DNA of 64,000 nt from Rhodoferax potami (GTDB lineage Bacteria > Pseudomonadota > Gammaproteobacteria > Burkholderiales > Burkholderiaceae_C): contig NZ_JAVBIK010000001.1 in assembly GCF_032193805.1 (NCBI RefSeq), positions 1,943,001 to 2,007,000 on the forward strand, read 5' to 3'. Every line of letters begins with the position of its first letter. Positions within the stretch are counted from its first letter, which is position 1. The translations under genes and the position numbers were made by a program. Below are positions 54,742-62,733 of this stretch, in pieces. Below the pieces are notes generated by a model. That model searched no databases, was not told where the DNA came from, and worked only from the letters and a program-made list of their open reading frames with translations.

Positions 54742-55095
54742 TCAGACCACCGCGGCGGTGAAGGCAATTTCCAGCAGGTAATCCGGGCTGGCCATTTCGG
54801 CGCTCACGCACACACGGGCGGGTGCGCAGCCTTCGGGCAACCAGGCTTGCCACGCAGCATTAAAGGCGGCGCGGTCAGCCATGTGTTTGAGGTAAATGGT
54901 GGAAAATAGCAAGCGGCTTGTGTTGCTGCCGGCCAGCGCTAGCGTGCGCTCAGCTTGGGCAAACACCGCCTGCGATTGGCTGGTGATGTCGGTGCCGCTC
55001 TCAGGCACTTCTACAAAATACGCGGTGCCGTTGTGCACCACGGCGTCCGACCATTGGGCGGCGGGGTTGATGCGTTGGATCGGGGAGCTGTTCAT
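54742..55095 (-). CDS. RidA/YjgF-family protein
   Basis: A 117-residue protein of the RidA superfamily, which deaminates reactive enamines/imines. The diagnostic Arg is present in GCAPARVCVSAEM, and LKHMADRAAFNAAWQAW is family-like. It is a divergent subgroup rather than canonical RidA (the opening MNSSPIQRINPAAQWSDAVVHNGTAYFVEVPE is close to the Rid group that pairs with PLP enzymes). It is directly upstream of, and cotranscribed with, the PLP decarboxylase. Confidence 0.88.
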   Translation of the reverse strand: MNSSPIQRINPAAQWSDAVVHNGTAYFVEVPESGTDITSQSQAVFAQAERTLALAGSNTSRLLFSTIYLKHMADRAAFNAAWQAWLPEGCAPARVCVSAEMASPDYLLEIAFTAAVV

Positions 55096-55237
55096 GGTGT
55101 GTATCTGCGCTGGTGAAATTGGGTGCGGCGGATACTACTAGAACCCCGTCGCAACCACGCCCAATGGCAGAATGCGCCGTAGCCCCCGCAACGCAGATTG
55201 CGCGGTACCAAAAGCAAGGCAGGGAGCCCGCAAAAGC

Positions 55238-57751
55238 ATGGATAAACACGCGCTATCCGAGAGCGACATCAGCGACAAATACGTCCGCCCCGCCATGGTG
55301 CAAGCCGGCTGGCACACACTGGACCAGATTTACGCCCAGTTCCCCCTGCGCGCAGGCCGGGTGGTGGTGCGGGGCAACAAGTCCCACCGCGACAAAGACA
55401 CCGTTCTCAAAGCCGACTTCGTGCTCTTCCTCAAGCCCAACATTCCGCTGGCGGTGGTCGAAGTTAAAAAGGCACGCCTTTCGCCCCAAGCAGGCATGCA
55501 GCAAGCCCTGAACTACGCCACGCTTTTGGATGTGCCTTTCAGCTTTGCCAGCAATGGCGACAGCTTTGTCTTCCGCGACGCCACGCTGGCCACCGGCGTG
55601 CTGGAGCAAACCCTCACGCTCGACCAGTTCCCAACCCCGCATGAGCTGTGGGCGCGCTACTGCGCCTGGAAAGGCTGGAGCGCTGAAGTGCAAAGCGTGG
55701 CGGCCTACGACTACGCGCCGGACCCCAGTGGCAAAAAAGTGCCACGCTACTACCAGCTCAATGCCATCAACCGCACGGTAGAAGCCATTGCCGCCGGGCA
55801 AAACCGCGTGCTGCTCGTCATGGCCACCGGCACCGGCAAAACCTACACCGCCTTCCAAATCATCCACCGGCTGTGGAAGTCCACCTGGCGCTCTGACAAG
55901 CCCGGTGGCCAAAAGCGCATCCTGTTTCTGGCGGACCGCAACATCCTCATTGACCAGACCATGATCAACGACTTCCGCCCCTTCAAGGGCGCCATGGCCA
56001 AGCTCAGCGCTAATGCGAAGGGCGTGGAACGCGTCAACGCCCAAGGCCAGATTGAGGTGGATGACGTAGACCTCGCGGTGGACAAAACTACCAAGGCCGT
56101 CAATAAGAGCTACGAGATTTACCTCTCGCTCTACCAGGCAGTGACAGGGACCGAAGAAGAGCAAAACATCTACAAGCAATTCAGCCCCGACTTCTTCGAT
56201 CTCATCGTGGTGGACGAGTGCCACCGTGGCAGCGCCAACGAAGACTCCGCGTGGCGCGACATCCTCACCTACTTTGCCAGCGCCACCCATGTGGGGCTGA
56301 CTGCCACACCCAAAGAAACCAAAGACACGTCCAACACGGCCTACTTTGGCGAACCCATCTACACCTACAGCTTGAAGCAAGGCATTGAAGACGGCTTTCT
56401 GGCACCCTACAAAGTCATCCGGGTGGACCTGGACAAAGACACCTTCGGCTGGCGCCCCACCGCAGGCATGACCGACAACAAAGGCCAGCTCATCGAAGAC
56501 CGCATTTACACCGGCCGCGACATGAACCGCAAACTGGTCATGGAGCCGCGCGACGCGGTGGTGGCCGAGCGCATCACCGCCTACCTGCGCGCCACCGACC
56601 GCATGGCCAAAACCATCGTGTTTTGTGAAGACATAGACCACGCCGCCCGCATGCGCCAAGCGCTCAGCAACGCCAATGCCGACATCTGCGCTACCCAGCC
56701 CAACTACGTGATGCAAATCACCGGCGACAACGCAGAGGGCAAGCGCGAGCTGGACAACTTCATCGACCCCGAGAAGCCTTACCCGGTCATTGCCACCACC
56801 TCCAAGCTCATGAGCACCGGGGTGGACGCGCAAACCTGCAAGCTCATCGTGCTGGACCAGAACATCAAGTCCATGACGCTGTTCAAGCAGATCATTGGCC
56901 GCGGCACCCGCCTGCGCGAAGACCTGGGCAAAAGCTGGTTCACCATCCTCGACTTCAAGCGCGCCACCGACAACTTTGCCGACCCCGCCTTTGACGGCGA
57001 GCCTGTGCAAATCTACGAACCCAAAGGCAGCGACCCCATCGCGCCACCAGATGCTCCACCCGAGCCGTTCGATCCCGCTAACCTTGGCCTGCCCGGAATT
57101 GAAGGCACTCTTGGCCCCCAAGACCCATTGGACCCCCTCGGCCCTTTCGGCGGCGCAGGCGGCACGCCACCCATCAAATATGTGCTCGGCAACCAAGTCA
57201 CCGTCGCGGTTGCCCGCGAGCGGGTGCAGTACCTCAACGCCCAGGGCAAGCTCATCACCGAGAGCCTGCGCGACTACACCCGCATCAACCTCACCAAGCA
57301 ATACGACTCGCTGGACAAGTTCCTGCAAGCCTGGAACGATGCAGACCGCAAAGCCGCACTGCTCGAAGAGTTGGAGTCTCGCGGCGTGCTGGTGGAGGCT
57401 ATGCAAGAGGAACTGAGCGCCCAAGGCCACACCGGGCTCGACCCGTTTGACGCGCTCCTGCACGTGGCCTACAACATGCCACCACTCACCCGGCGCGAGC
57501 GCGCCCGCCGCGTCAAAAAGCGCAATGTCTTCACCCACTACGGCCCGGTGGCCCGTCAGGTGATCGACGCCCTGCTGGACAAATACGCCGACGAAGGCAT
57601 TGCCACCATCGAGGCCGACACGGTCTTCAACGTACAACCCTTCACCGACATAGGCCGCCCTGCTGAAATCATCAAGAGCTTTGGTGGCCGTCCCCAGTAC
57701 AAAACCGCCCTGCAAACGCTGGAGCGCGAGCTTTATGCGGCAAGCGAGTAA
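55238..57751 (+). CDS. hsdR: Type I restriction endonuclease subunit HsdR
   Basis: An 837-residue motor/nuclease subunit. The N-terminal nuclease domain has the PD-(D/E)XK pattern in KADFVLFLKPNIPLAVVEVKKA. The SF2 helicase follows: Walker A LLVMATGTGKTYTAFQ, DEAD-box-like VVDECHRGSANEDSAW, motif III GLTATPKET, motif VI QIIGRGTRLREDLGK. A Pro/Gly-rich linker (about 612-655) separates the C-terminal HsdM-contact domain. ATG 55238 has AAGGCAGGGAG upstream. It starts the locus hsdR - ATPase - cassette - hsdM - hsdS, all on the plus strand. Confidence 0.95.
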   Translation: MDKHALSESDISDKYVRPAMVQAGWHTLDQIYAQFPLRAGRVVVRGNKSHRDKDTVLKADFVLFLKPNIPLAVVEVKKARLSPQAGMQQALNYATLLDVPFSFASNGDSFVFRDATLATGVLEQTLTLDQFPTPHELWARYCAWKGWSAEVQSVAAYDYAPDPSGKKVPRYYQLNAINRTVEAIAAGQNRVLLVMATGTGKTYTAFQIIHRLWKSTWRSDKPGGQKRILFLADRNILIDQTMINDFRPFKGAMAKLSANAKGVERVNAQGQIEVDDVDLAVDKTTKAVNKSYEIYLSLYQAVTGTEEEQNIYKQFSPDFFDLIVVDECHRGSANEDSAWRDILTYFASATHVGLTATPKETKDTSNTAYFGEPIYTYSLKQGIEDGFLAPYKVIRVDLDKDTFGWRPTAGMTDNKGQLIEDRIYTGRDMNRKLVMEPRDAVVAERITAYLRATDRMAKTIVFCEDIDHAARMRQALSNANADICATQPNYVMQITGDNAEGKRELDNFIDPEKPYPVIATTSKLMSTGVDAQTCKLIVLDQNIKSMTLFKQIIGRGTRLREDLGKSWFTILDFKRATDNFADPAFDGEPVQIYEPKGSDPIAPPDAPPEPFDPANLGLPGIEGTLGPQDPLDPLGPFGGAGGTPPIKYVLGNQVTVAVARERVQYLNAQGKLITESLRDYTRINLTKQYDSLDKFLQAWNDADRKAALLEELESRGVLVEAMQEELSAQGHTGLDPFDALLHVAYNMPPLTRRERARRVKKRNVFTHYGPVARQVIDALLDKYADEGIATIEADTVFNVQPFTDIGRPAEIIKSFGGRPQYKTALQTLERELYAASE

Positions 57752-57779
57752 GTGGTCTCCTTCGCAGAAATATCCTTAA

Positions 57780-57826
57780 TTATCCAAATTTAGATAAAAT
57801 ATCTGAACCAAGATATTTTTGGATAA
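57780..57826. promoter_or_regulatory. Nested inverted repeats before the R-linked ATPase gene
   Basis: Outer arms TTATCCAAA (57780-57788) and TTTGGATAA (57818-57826); inner arms AGATA (57792-57796) and TATCT (57800-57804). Very A/T-rich against the surroundings. The site ends 4 nt before ATG 57831, so it may be an operator or an mRNA structure covering the start. Confidence 0.55.
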
Positions 57827-57830
57827 ACCC

Positions 57831-59009
57831 ATGCTTTACTACCCGCGTACGCCCTTGGCATCCAGCTTGGCCGATGCTCTGCAGGGTAAAGACGTCTTTA
57901 GCGATGCGCCCAACGGGCTGTTTCTGGCAGCGCCGCGCCGCACAGGCAAATCCACCTTCTTGCAAGCCGACCTCATGCCTGAGCTGCAGCGCCGCCAGGT
58001 GGTGGTGGTGTACGTGGACCTGTGGGCGGACCAGAAGCGTGACCCCGGCAGCCTCATTGCCGAGGCGGTGGGCCAAGCTTTGCTCAAGCAGTTGGGCGTG
58101 GTGGCCAAGACTGCCAAGTTGGCGGGGCTGGACAGCATCAGCGTCGGGGGTATCAAAATCGACACCTCAAAAATCGGCAAGGTCGACGGCAGCACCCTCA
58201 CCGATGCACTGCGCGCCTTGTCCGAAGCCAGTAAAGCCCCCGTCGCGCTGGTGATAGATGAGGCCCAGCACGCACTCACCAGCGAGGCGGGTGAAACCGC
58301 AATGGCTGCACTCAAGTCCGCCCGTGACCAACTCAACCGCCCCGGCGAGGTGCGGCTCATGCTGGTGATGTCAGGCTCCGATCGCGACAAGCTCCTCCGG
58401 CTGGTCAACACCAATGCTGCCCCTTTCTACGGCTCCCAAATCCACCGCATGCCCGAGCTGGGTGCCGACTTCATTGCCCACATCGCGCAACTCATAGTCC
58501 GCCAGCGTGCAGACCTTGCCCCAGTCAACGAAGCTACCTTGAGCGAAGCCTTTACGCGTTTCGGCCAGCGTCCCCAGTTCTTTATGGAGGCCCTCGGGCA
58601 GGTGCTCAGCCCTTTGGCCACCAACACCGGCAGATTTGAAGACGCCATGCTGGATAAAGCCCTGCAGAAACAAGACGCTGACGAGTCGCAGATGGAAAGC
58701 GACTTCACCGCCCTGCGTCCGCTGGAGCAAGCCGTGCTCTGGCGCATGCTGGAACTGGGCCAACGCTTTCGCCCGTATGACGCCGACGCGCTTCAGTTCT
58801 ACAACGAGAAAACGGGTGAAAAAGTCACCGTGGCCAAGGCGCAAAAAGCCTTGGAAGGTTTGCGCGCCCACCAGCCCAGCCTGATCTGGAAATCCGCCCG
58901 CAGCGAATACGCGGTCGAGGACGCCGCCATGCTCCGCTGGTACACCCAGCGCGCAGCAGCGGGCTCATGGCCGCCAGCAAGTCCGCAACTTGATTGGGTA
59001 GATGAGTAA
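57831..59009 (+). CDS. P-loop ATPase of the AAA/STAND type, hsdR-linked
   Basis: A 392-residue ATPase. Walker A is APRRTGKSTF (about 33-42), Walker B VALVIDEAQHAL, sensor-like VMSGSDRDKL, followed by a helical lid and a C-terminal winged-helix-like part (ALRPLEQAVLWRMLELGQRFRPYDADALQFYNE...). The layout recalls archaeal-type/Orc-like ATPases found with restriction and toxin loci. No nuclease domain is fused. ATG 57831 is preferred over TTG 57819, which lies within an inverted repeat. Being between hsdR and hsdM, it is an R-linked accessory gene; a regulatory or extra defence role is inferred from position. Confidence 0.78.
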   Translation: MLYYPRTPLASSLADALQGKDVFSDAPNGLFLAAPRRTGKSTFLQADLMPELQRRQVVVVYVDLWADQKRDPGSLIAEAVGQALLKQLGVVAKTAKLAGLDSISVGGIKIDTSKIGKVDGSTLTDALRALSEASKAPVALVIDEAQHALTSEAGETAMAALKSARDQLNRPGEVRLMLVMSGSDRDKLLRLVNTNAAPFYGSQIHRMPELGADFIAHIAQLIVRQRADLAPVNEATLSEAFTRFGQRPQFFMEALGQVLSPLATNTGRFEDAMLDKALQKQDADESQMESDFTALRPLEQAVLWRMLELGQRFRPYDADALQFYNEKTGEKVTVAKAQKALEGLRAHQPSLIWKSARSEYAVEDAAMLRWYTQRAAAGSWPPASPQLDWVDE

Positions 59010-59019
59010 AACGCTATTT

Positions 59020-59150
59020 ATTTCATAGCTGCTAGCGCAAATCCCACTTGGGCTAGAGCCCGATTTCATACCAAAACAAGAACAAACCATGTCCAACCTC
59101 TCCGCCACCATCAAATCCATCCAGGACGTCATGCGCCAGGACGCCGGCAT
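59020..59150 (+). repeat. Direct repeat, left copy (dispersed repeat copy 7 + hsdM 5' end)
   Basis: 131 bp matching 61187-61317. The first 43 bp are a dispersed hairpin repeat that differs between copies at about ten positions; the last 88 bp (59063-59150), covering the hsdM leader and first 20 codons, are identical. With the right copy it brackets the ATPase-PIN cassette. Confidence 0.92.
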
Positions 59151-59208
59151 GATCAGTGGAGGGATGCGACTAACATCCTCGCCAGCACCGGTCCATAGGC
59201 CCACTTAG
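59089..59208 (+). pseudogene. hsdM 5' fragment fused to cassette sequence
   Basis: A 39-codon reading frame. Its first 20 residues (MSNLSATIKSIQDVMRQDAG) are identical to the start of HsdM at 61256, and the rest (MISGGMRLTSSPAPVHRPT) is unrelated. The TAG stop at 59206-59208 overlaps TAGGAGG, the ribosome site of the ATPase gene at 59217, so translating this fragment would deliver ribosomes to the cassette. It is a remnant, or a leader peptide created by the insertion. Confidence 0.85.
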
Positions 59209-59216
59209 GAGGCAAC

Positions 59217-60596
59217 ATGCTTACCTCGTTCAGTCTGAAGAATTTCAAAAGTTTCAAGGAAGATGCCGTTCTCCCCTTGGCATCGCTTACTGTGTTAATT
59301 GGTGCGAATGCGGCGGGAAAAAGTAATGCCTTGGAGGGGTTGCGCTTTCTTTCATGGTTAGCGCAGGGTAACAAGCTCAGCAGCATTCAACACGCGGTGA
59401 ATCAAGCCGACAAAGTGGTGCGTGGCCGGGTTCCAGACATCTTCCAAAAAGGGACGCATAAGTTTGCGCTGGGTTGCACCATGGACAGCCTTCCCGAGGC
59501 CAACGCGTTGAACATGGAGTTGGAGCTTCGGTCTGATGACTTGCATATCGTCTCTGAGCGTATGGGGTCTGGAAGCGGTGTGCCTCTGTACGACATGGAT
59601 CAGGCGTCCAAGGGGCACAGCACAGAAGCTGGTGTCGCATACAACAACTTTTCTAAAGGTGGGAACAAGCCTCATATTCCTGTTAGTGACCAGATGGCGG
59701 TATTCGCGCAGTTGGATAGTCCGGCTAGCTTCCATGCCACTCACAAAAAGGCTCAGCAAACTATTCCAAACGCTTGCAAGCTCTACCAAAGCCTGCTTTC
59801 TAATGTTTTGTTTCTGGACCCAGTGCCCGCCAAGATGCGAGATTTCAGCTTTCTGGCGGATAAGCGTTTAGGGGGTGACGGGGCGAATCTGTCTAGTGTC
59901 TTGTACCGACTTTGGTATCACGGGATGGACAAGGTTTCCTTTGAATTGTTTGGGGACCTGGAACTGAACGAGGTAGCTGGGGTGCAAGCAGCCTTTGCTC
60001 GCCAAGAAATTCTGTCCTTCATTCAAAGTCTCCCAGAGCAAGACATTCAAGGTCTTTCATTTCTTACGGGACCTCGCAGTGATGTGATGGTTCAACTGGT
60101 GGAAAGCTTTGGCGGCCAACAGCGTGAGTACGAAGCTGCATTGTTGTCTGATGGCACTCTGCGCGTCATGGCCATTGCCGCAGCAATGTTGTCGGCCCCA
60201 GAGGGCAGCCTGGTGGTGATTGAAGAAATCGACAATGGTGTGCACCCCAGCCGTGCCCGCCATTTGTTGGAGCGCATACAGACGGTGGCCGAGCGGCGTA
60301 AGCTGCGCGTGCTGCTCTCTACCCACAACCCCGCCATGTTGGATGCGCTGCCTGATAAAGCGGTGCCTGACGTGGTGTTTTGTTACCGCGACCCCGTAGA
60401 AGGCGATAGTCGTCTAGTCCGCTTGGGCAGCTTGCCAGATGCACCTGAGCTCTTGCTCCAAGACACCCTGGGCCACCTCATGACCACGGGTGCGCTAGAG
60501 CGCTTCGTTAAAACCCACCAAGGCCCCGAAGCCCGCAAAGCCAAAGCACAAGCCTGGCTGGCGACTTTGCAAGCGACGGAAGGCAGTGGCTCATGA
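59217..60596 (+). CDS. ABC/SMC-like AAA ATPase of the inserted cassette (RloA/AriA-like)
   Basis: A 459-residue RecF/SMC-type ATPase. Walker A GANAAGKSN at 29-37, signature-like LLSDGTLRVMAIAAAML (about 309-325), Walker B LVVIEEIDNGVHPS (about 332-345) and an H-loop in LLSTHNPAML. This head is shared by defence ATPases of the OLD, PtuA, AriA and RloA groups; no TOPRIM domain is fused. ATG 59217 has an ideal TAGGAGG. Its stop overlaps the PIN gene start (ATGA), giving a tight two-gene unit. It is clearly richer in A/T than hsdR and hsdM, suggesting separate transfer. Function is inferred: a sensor/switch for the nuclease. Confidence 0.85.
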   Translation: MLTSFSLKNFKSFKEDAVLPLASLTVLIGANAAGKSNALEGLRFLSWLAQGNKLSSIQHAVNQADKVVRGRVPDIFQKGTHKFALGCTMDSLPEANALNMELELRSDDLHIVSERMGSGSGVPLYDMDQASKGHSTEAGVAYNNFSKGGNKPHIPVSDQMAVFAQLDSPASFHATHKKAQQTIPNACKLYQSLLSNVLFLDPVPAKMRDFSFLADKRLGGDGANLSSVLYRLWYHGMDKVSFELFGDLELNEVAGVQAAFARQEILSFIQSLPEQDIQGLSFLTGPRSDVMVQLVESFGGQQREYEAALLSDGTLRVMAIAAAMLSAPEGSLVVIEEIDNGVHPSRARHLLERIQTVAERRKLRVLLSTHNPAMLDALPDKAVPDVVFCYRDPVEGDSRLVRLGSLPDAPELLLQDTLGHLMTTGALERFVKTHQGPEARKAKAQAWLATLQATEGSGS

Positions 60597-61051
60597 GCAG
60601 CATCGTGCTGGTAGACACATCTATCCTTCTGAACGTGTTGAATGTGGAGGGGCGCAACGAACGGCGGGATGAAGTAATCCAAGAACTAGCTGTCCGCATT
60701 CAAGATGGCGATCACCTCTTCATTCCGCTCGCAGCAATTGTTGAAACGGGCAACCATATTGCGCATATTGACCATGGCGCGGCCCGACGTAGCGCAGCGC
60801 AACGCTTTGTGAAAACAGTTCAGGATGCATTGGACAGTGTGGCTCCCTGGAAACCATTGCACTTCCCCGACCACACCGCGTTGGCTGCATGGCTGCAAGC
60901 ATTTCCTGACAGCGCATCCCGGCAGGTCGGCATAGGCGATGTTTCCATTCAGCATGAATGGAAGCAGCTTTGCACCAAGTTCCCGATGAGCAGGGTCCTA
61001 ATCTGGACCGTTGACGCAGATCTGCAAGGGCATGACCGTATTCCCGCATGA
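60593..61051 (+). CDS. PIN-domain nuclease partner of the cassette ATPase
   Basis: A 152-residue PIN-like protein. Acidic residues expected for metal binding are Asp8 (VLVDTSILLN), Glu51 (IVETGNH), Asp116 (GIGDVSIQ) and Asp141/Asp143 (WTVDADLQ), all in the usual order. It starts within the ATPase stop (ATGA at 60593-60596), so the two are translationally coupled. PIN nucleases usually cut RNA and act as toxins or defence effectors. There is no VapB-like antitoxin beside it; the ATPase is the only candidate controller. Confidence 0.8.
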   Translation: MSSIVLVDTSILLNVLNVEGRNERRDEVIQELAVRIQDGDHLFIPLAAIVETGNHIAHIDHGAARRSAAQRFVKTVQDALDSVAPWKPLHFPDHTALAAWLQAFPDSASRQVGIGDVSIQHEWKQLCTKFPMSRVLIWTVDADLQGHDRIPA

Positions 61052-61186
61052 CGGATAAATCCCCCGGTTCACTATCCGATCTATCCGTGAATTGCGGCTA
61101 AGTGCTTGATTTCGTTGATGTCTAACGCTGTTTTGAGAACAAATTTAGACATGGGCTACATCAATTCAGCCATCCATTTGCTACTA

Positions 61187-61317
61187 ATTTCATAGCTGCT
61201 CGCGCACATTCCATGAGCGCTATAGCCATATTTCATACCAAAACAAGAACAAACCATGTCCAACCTCTCCGCCACCATCAAATCCATCCAGGACGTCATG
61301 CGCCAGGACGCCGGCAT
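61187..61317 (+). repeat. Direct repeat, right copy (dispersed repeat copy 8 + hsdM 5' end)
   Basis: 131 bp aligned to 59020-59150; 61230-61317 is identical in both. It contains the functional hsdM leader and start codon at 61256. Confidence 0.92.
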
Positions 61318-62725
61318 CAACGGCGACGCCCAGCGCATCGAGCAAATGGTGTGGCTGCTGTTCCTCAAGGTGTTTGACGCGCTGGAAGAAGAGCTCGAAC
61401 TCACCCGCGACAGCTACACAAGCCCCATCCCCGAGCCTCTGCGCTGGCGCAACTGGGCGGCAGACGCCGAGGGCATCACCGGCGACGGCCTGCTCAAGTT
61501 CGTCAACGACGACCTGTTTGGCACCCTCAAAAACCTGGGTGGCGACGCCCAGCGCAACCCTCGCGGCTACGTGGTGCGCAGCGTGTTTGAAGACGCCAAC
61601 AACTTCATGAAAAGCGGCCACCTGCTGCGCCAGGTCATCAACAAGCTCGCCGCCATCGACTTCAACCGCCAGGCCGAGCGCCACCAGTTCAACGACCTGT
61701 ACGAAAAAATCTTGCGCGACCTGCAAAGCGCCGGCAACGCGGGCGAGTTCTACACCCCCCGCGCCGTCACCCAGTTCATGGTGGACATGGTCAACCCCCA
61801 GTTGGGCGAAAAAGTGCTGGACCCCGCCACCGGCACCGGCGGCTTTTTGGTTTGCGCCATCGAGCACCTGCGCAAGCAAGCCCATACGCCCGAGCACGAT
61901 GTCATGCTGCAAAACAGCATCACCGGCGTCGAGAAAAAGCAGCTTCCCCACATGCTGTGCGTCACCAACCTCATGCTCCACGGCATCGAGGTGCCCAGCC
62001 TCATCCAGCACGGCAACACCCTGGCCCGCCCGCTGCGCGAAGTCACCCAGGCCGACCGCGTGGACGTGGTGCTCACCAACCCACCCTTTGGCGGTGTGGA
62101 AGAGCCGGGCATTGAGCAAGGCTTCCCGAGCGACGTGCGCACCAAAGAAACGGCGGACTTGTTTCTGGTGCTCATTAAACACATCCTCAAAGCCAATGGC
62201 CGCGCCGCGCTGGTGCTGCCCGACGGCACCCTGTTTGGCGAAGGCGTCAAGACGCGCATCAAAGAGCAACTGCTGGCTGAGTGCAACCTGCACACCATCG
62301 TGCGCCTGCCCAACGGCGTGTTTGCGCCCTACACCGGCATCAAAACCAACCTGCTGTTCTTCACCAAAGGGACGCCCACTAAGGAGGTTTGGTACTACGA
62401 GCACCCCTACCCCACGGGCGTGAAGAACTACAACAAAACCAAGCCCATCCGCATCGAGGAGTTCGATGTTGAAAAGGCCTGGTGGGGCAGCGAGGCCGAT
62501 GGCTTTGCCAGCCGCGTGGAAAACGAACGCGCCTGGAAGGTGAGCATCGAGCAGATCAAAGCCGCCAACTACAACCTCGACCAAAAGAACCCCCACGCCG
62601 CAGACGCCGTGAGCCACGACCCCGAGCAACTGCTGGCCGACTACGCCCGCCTGCAAGGCGAGGCCCAAGCCCTGCGCGATGAGCTCAAGGGAATATTGGC
62701 CAAATCACTCGCTAGCGCAGGTTGA
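61256..62725 (+). CDS. hsdM: Type I modification methyltransferase subunit HsdM
   Basis: A 489-residue N6-adenine methyltransferase subunit. The N-terminal helical domain begins MSNLSATIKSIQDVMRQDAG. SAM-binding motif I is VLDPATGTGGFLVCAIEHL, and the catalytic NPPF is in VDVVLTNPPFGGVEE. AGEFYTPRAVTQFMVDMV is the conserved type I signature before motif I. It pairs with HsdS (62734) to methylate and with HsdR to restrict. The start is ATG 61256; the upstream leader is duplicated at 59063. Confidence 0.96.
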   Translation: MSNLSATIKSIQDVMRQDAGINGDAQRIEQMVWLLFLKVFDALEEELELTRDSYTSPIPEPLRWRNWAADAEGITGDGLLKFVNDDLFGTLKNLGGDAQRNPRGYVVRSVFEDANNFMKSGHLLRQVINKLAAIDFNRQAERHQFNDLYEKILRDLQSAGNAGEFYTPRAVTQFMVDMVNPQLGEKVLDPATGTGGFLVCAIEHLRKQAHTPEHDVMLQNSITGVEKKQLPHMLCVTNLMLHGIEVPSLIQHGNTLARPLREVTQADRVDVVLTNPPFGGVEEPGIEQGFPSDVRTKETADLFLVLIKHILKANGRAALVLPDGTLFGEGVKTRIKEQLLAECNLHTIVRLPNGVFAPYTGIKTNLLFFTKGTPTKEVWYYEHPYPTGVKNYNKTKPIRIEEFDVEKAWWGSEADGFASRVENERAWKVSIEQIKAANYNLDQKNPHAADAVSHDPEQLLADYARLQGEAQALRDELKGILAKSLASAG

Positions 62726-62733
62726 ATAAGCGC

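Noticed and set aside
55253..57715. 820-codon open frame on the strand opposite hsdR
   Set aside because: It mirrors hsdR exactly and reads as low-complexity Val/Gly/His-rich sequence with no motif. Such long antisense frames come from high-GC codon bias.
59020..61317. Insertion sequence or transposon bounded by the direct repeats
   Set aside because: No transposase or integrase and no terminal inverted repeats are seen; the direct repeats contain the hsdM start rather than a mobile-element end.
61220..62668. 482-codon frame opposite hsdM
   Set aside because: No motif, and exactly antisense to HsdM, whose SAM and NPPF motifs are intact.
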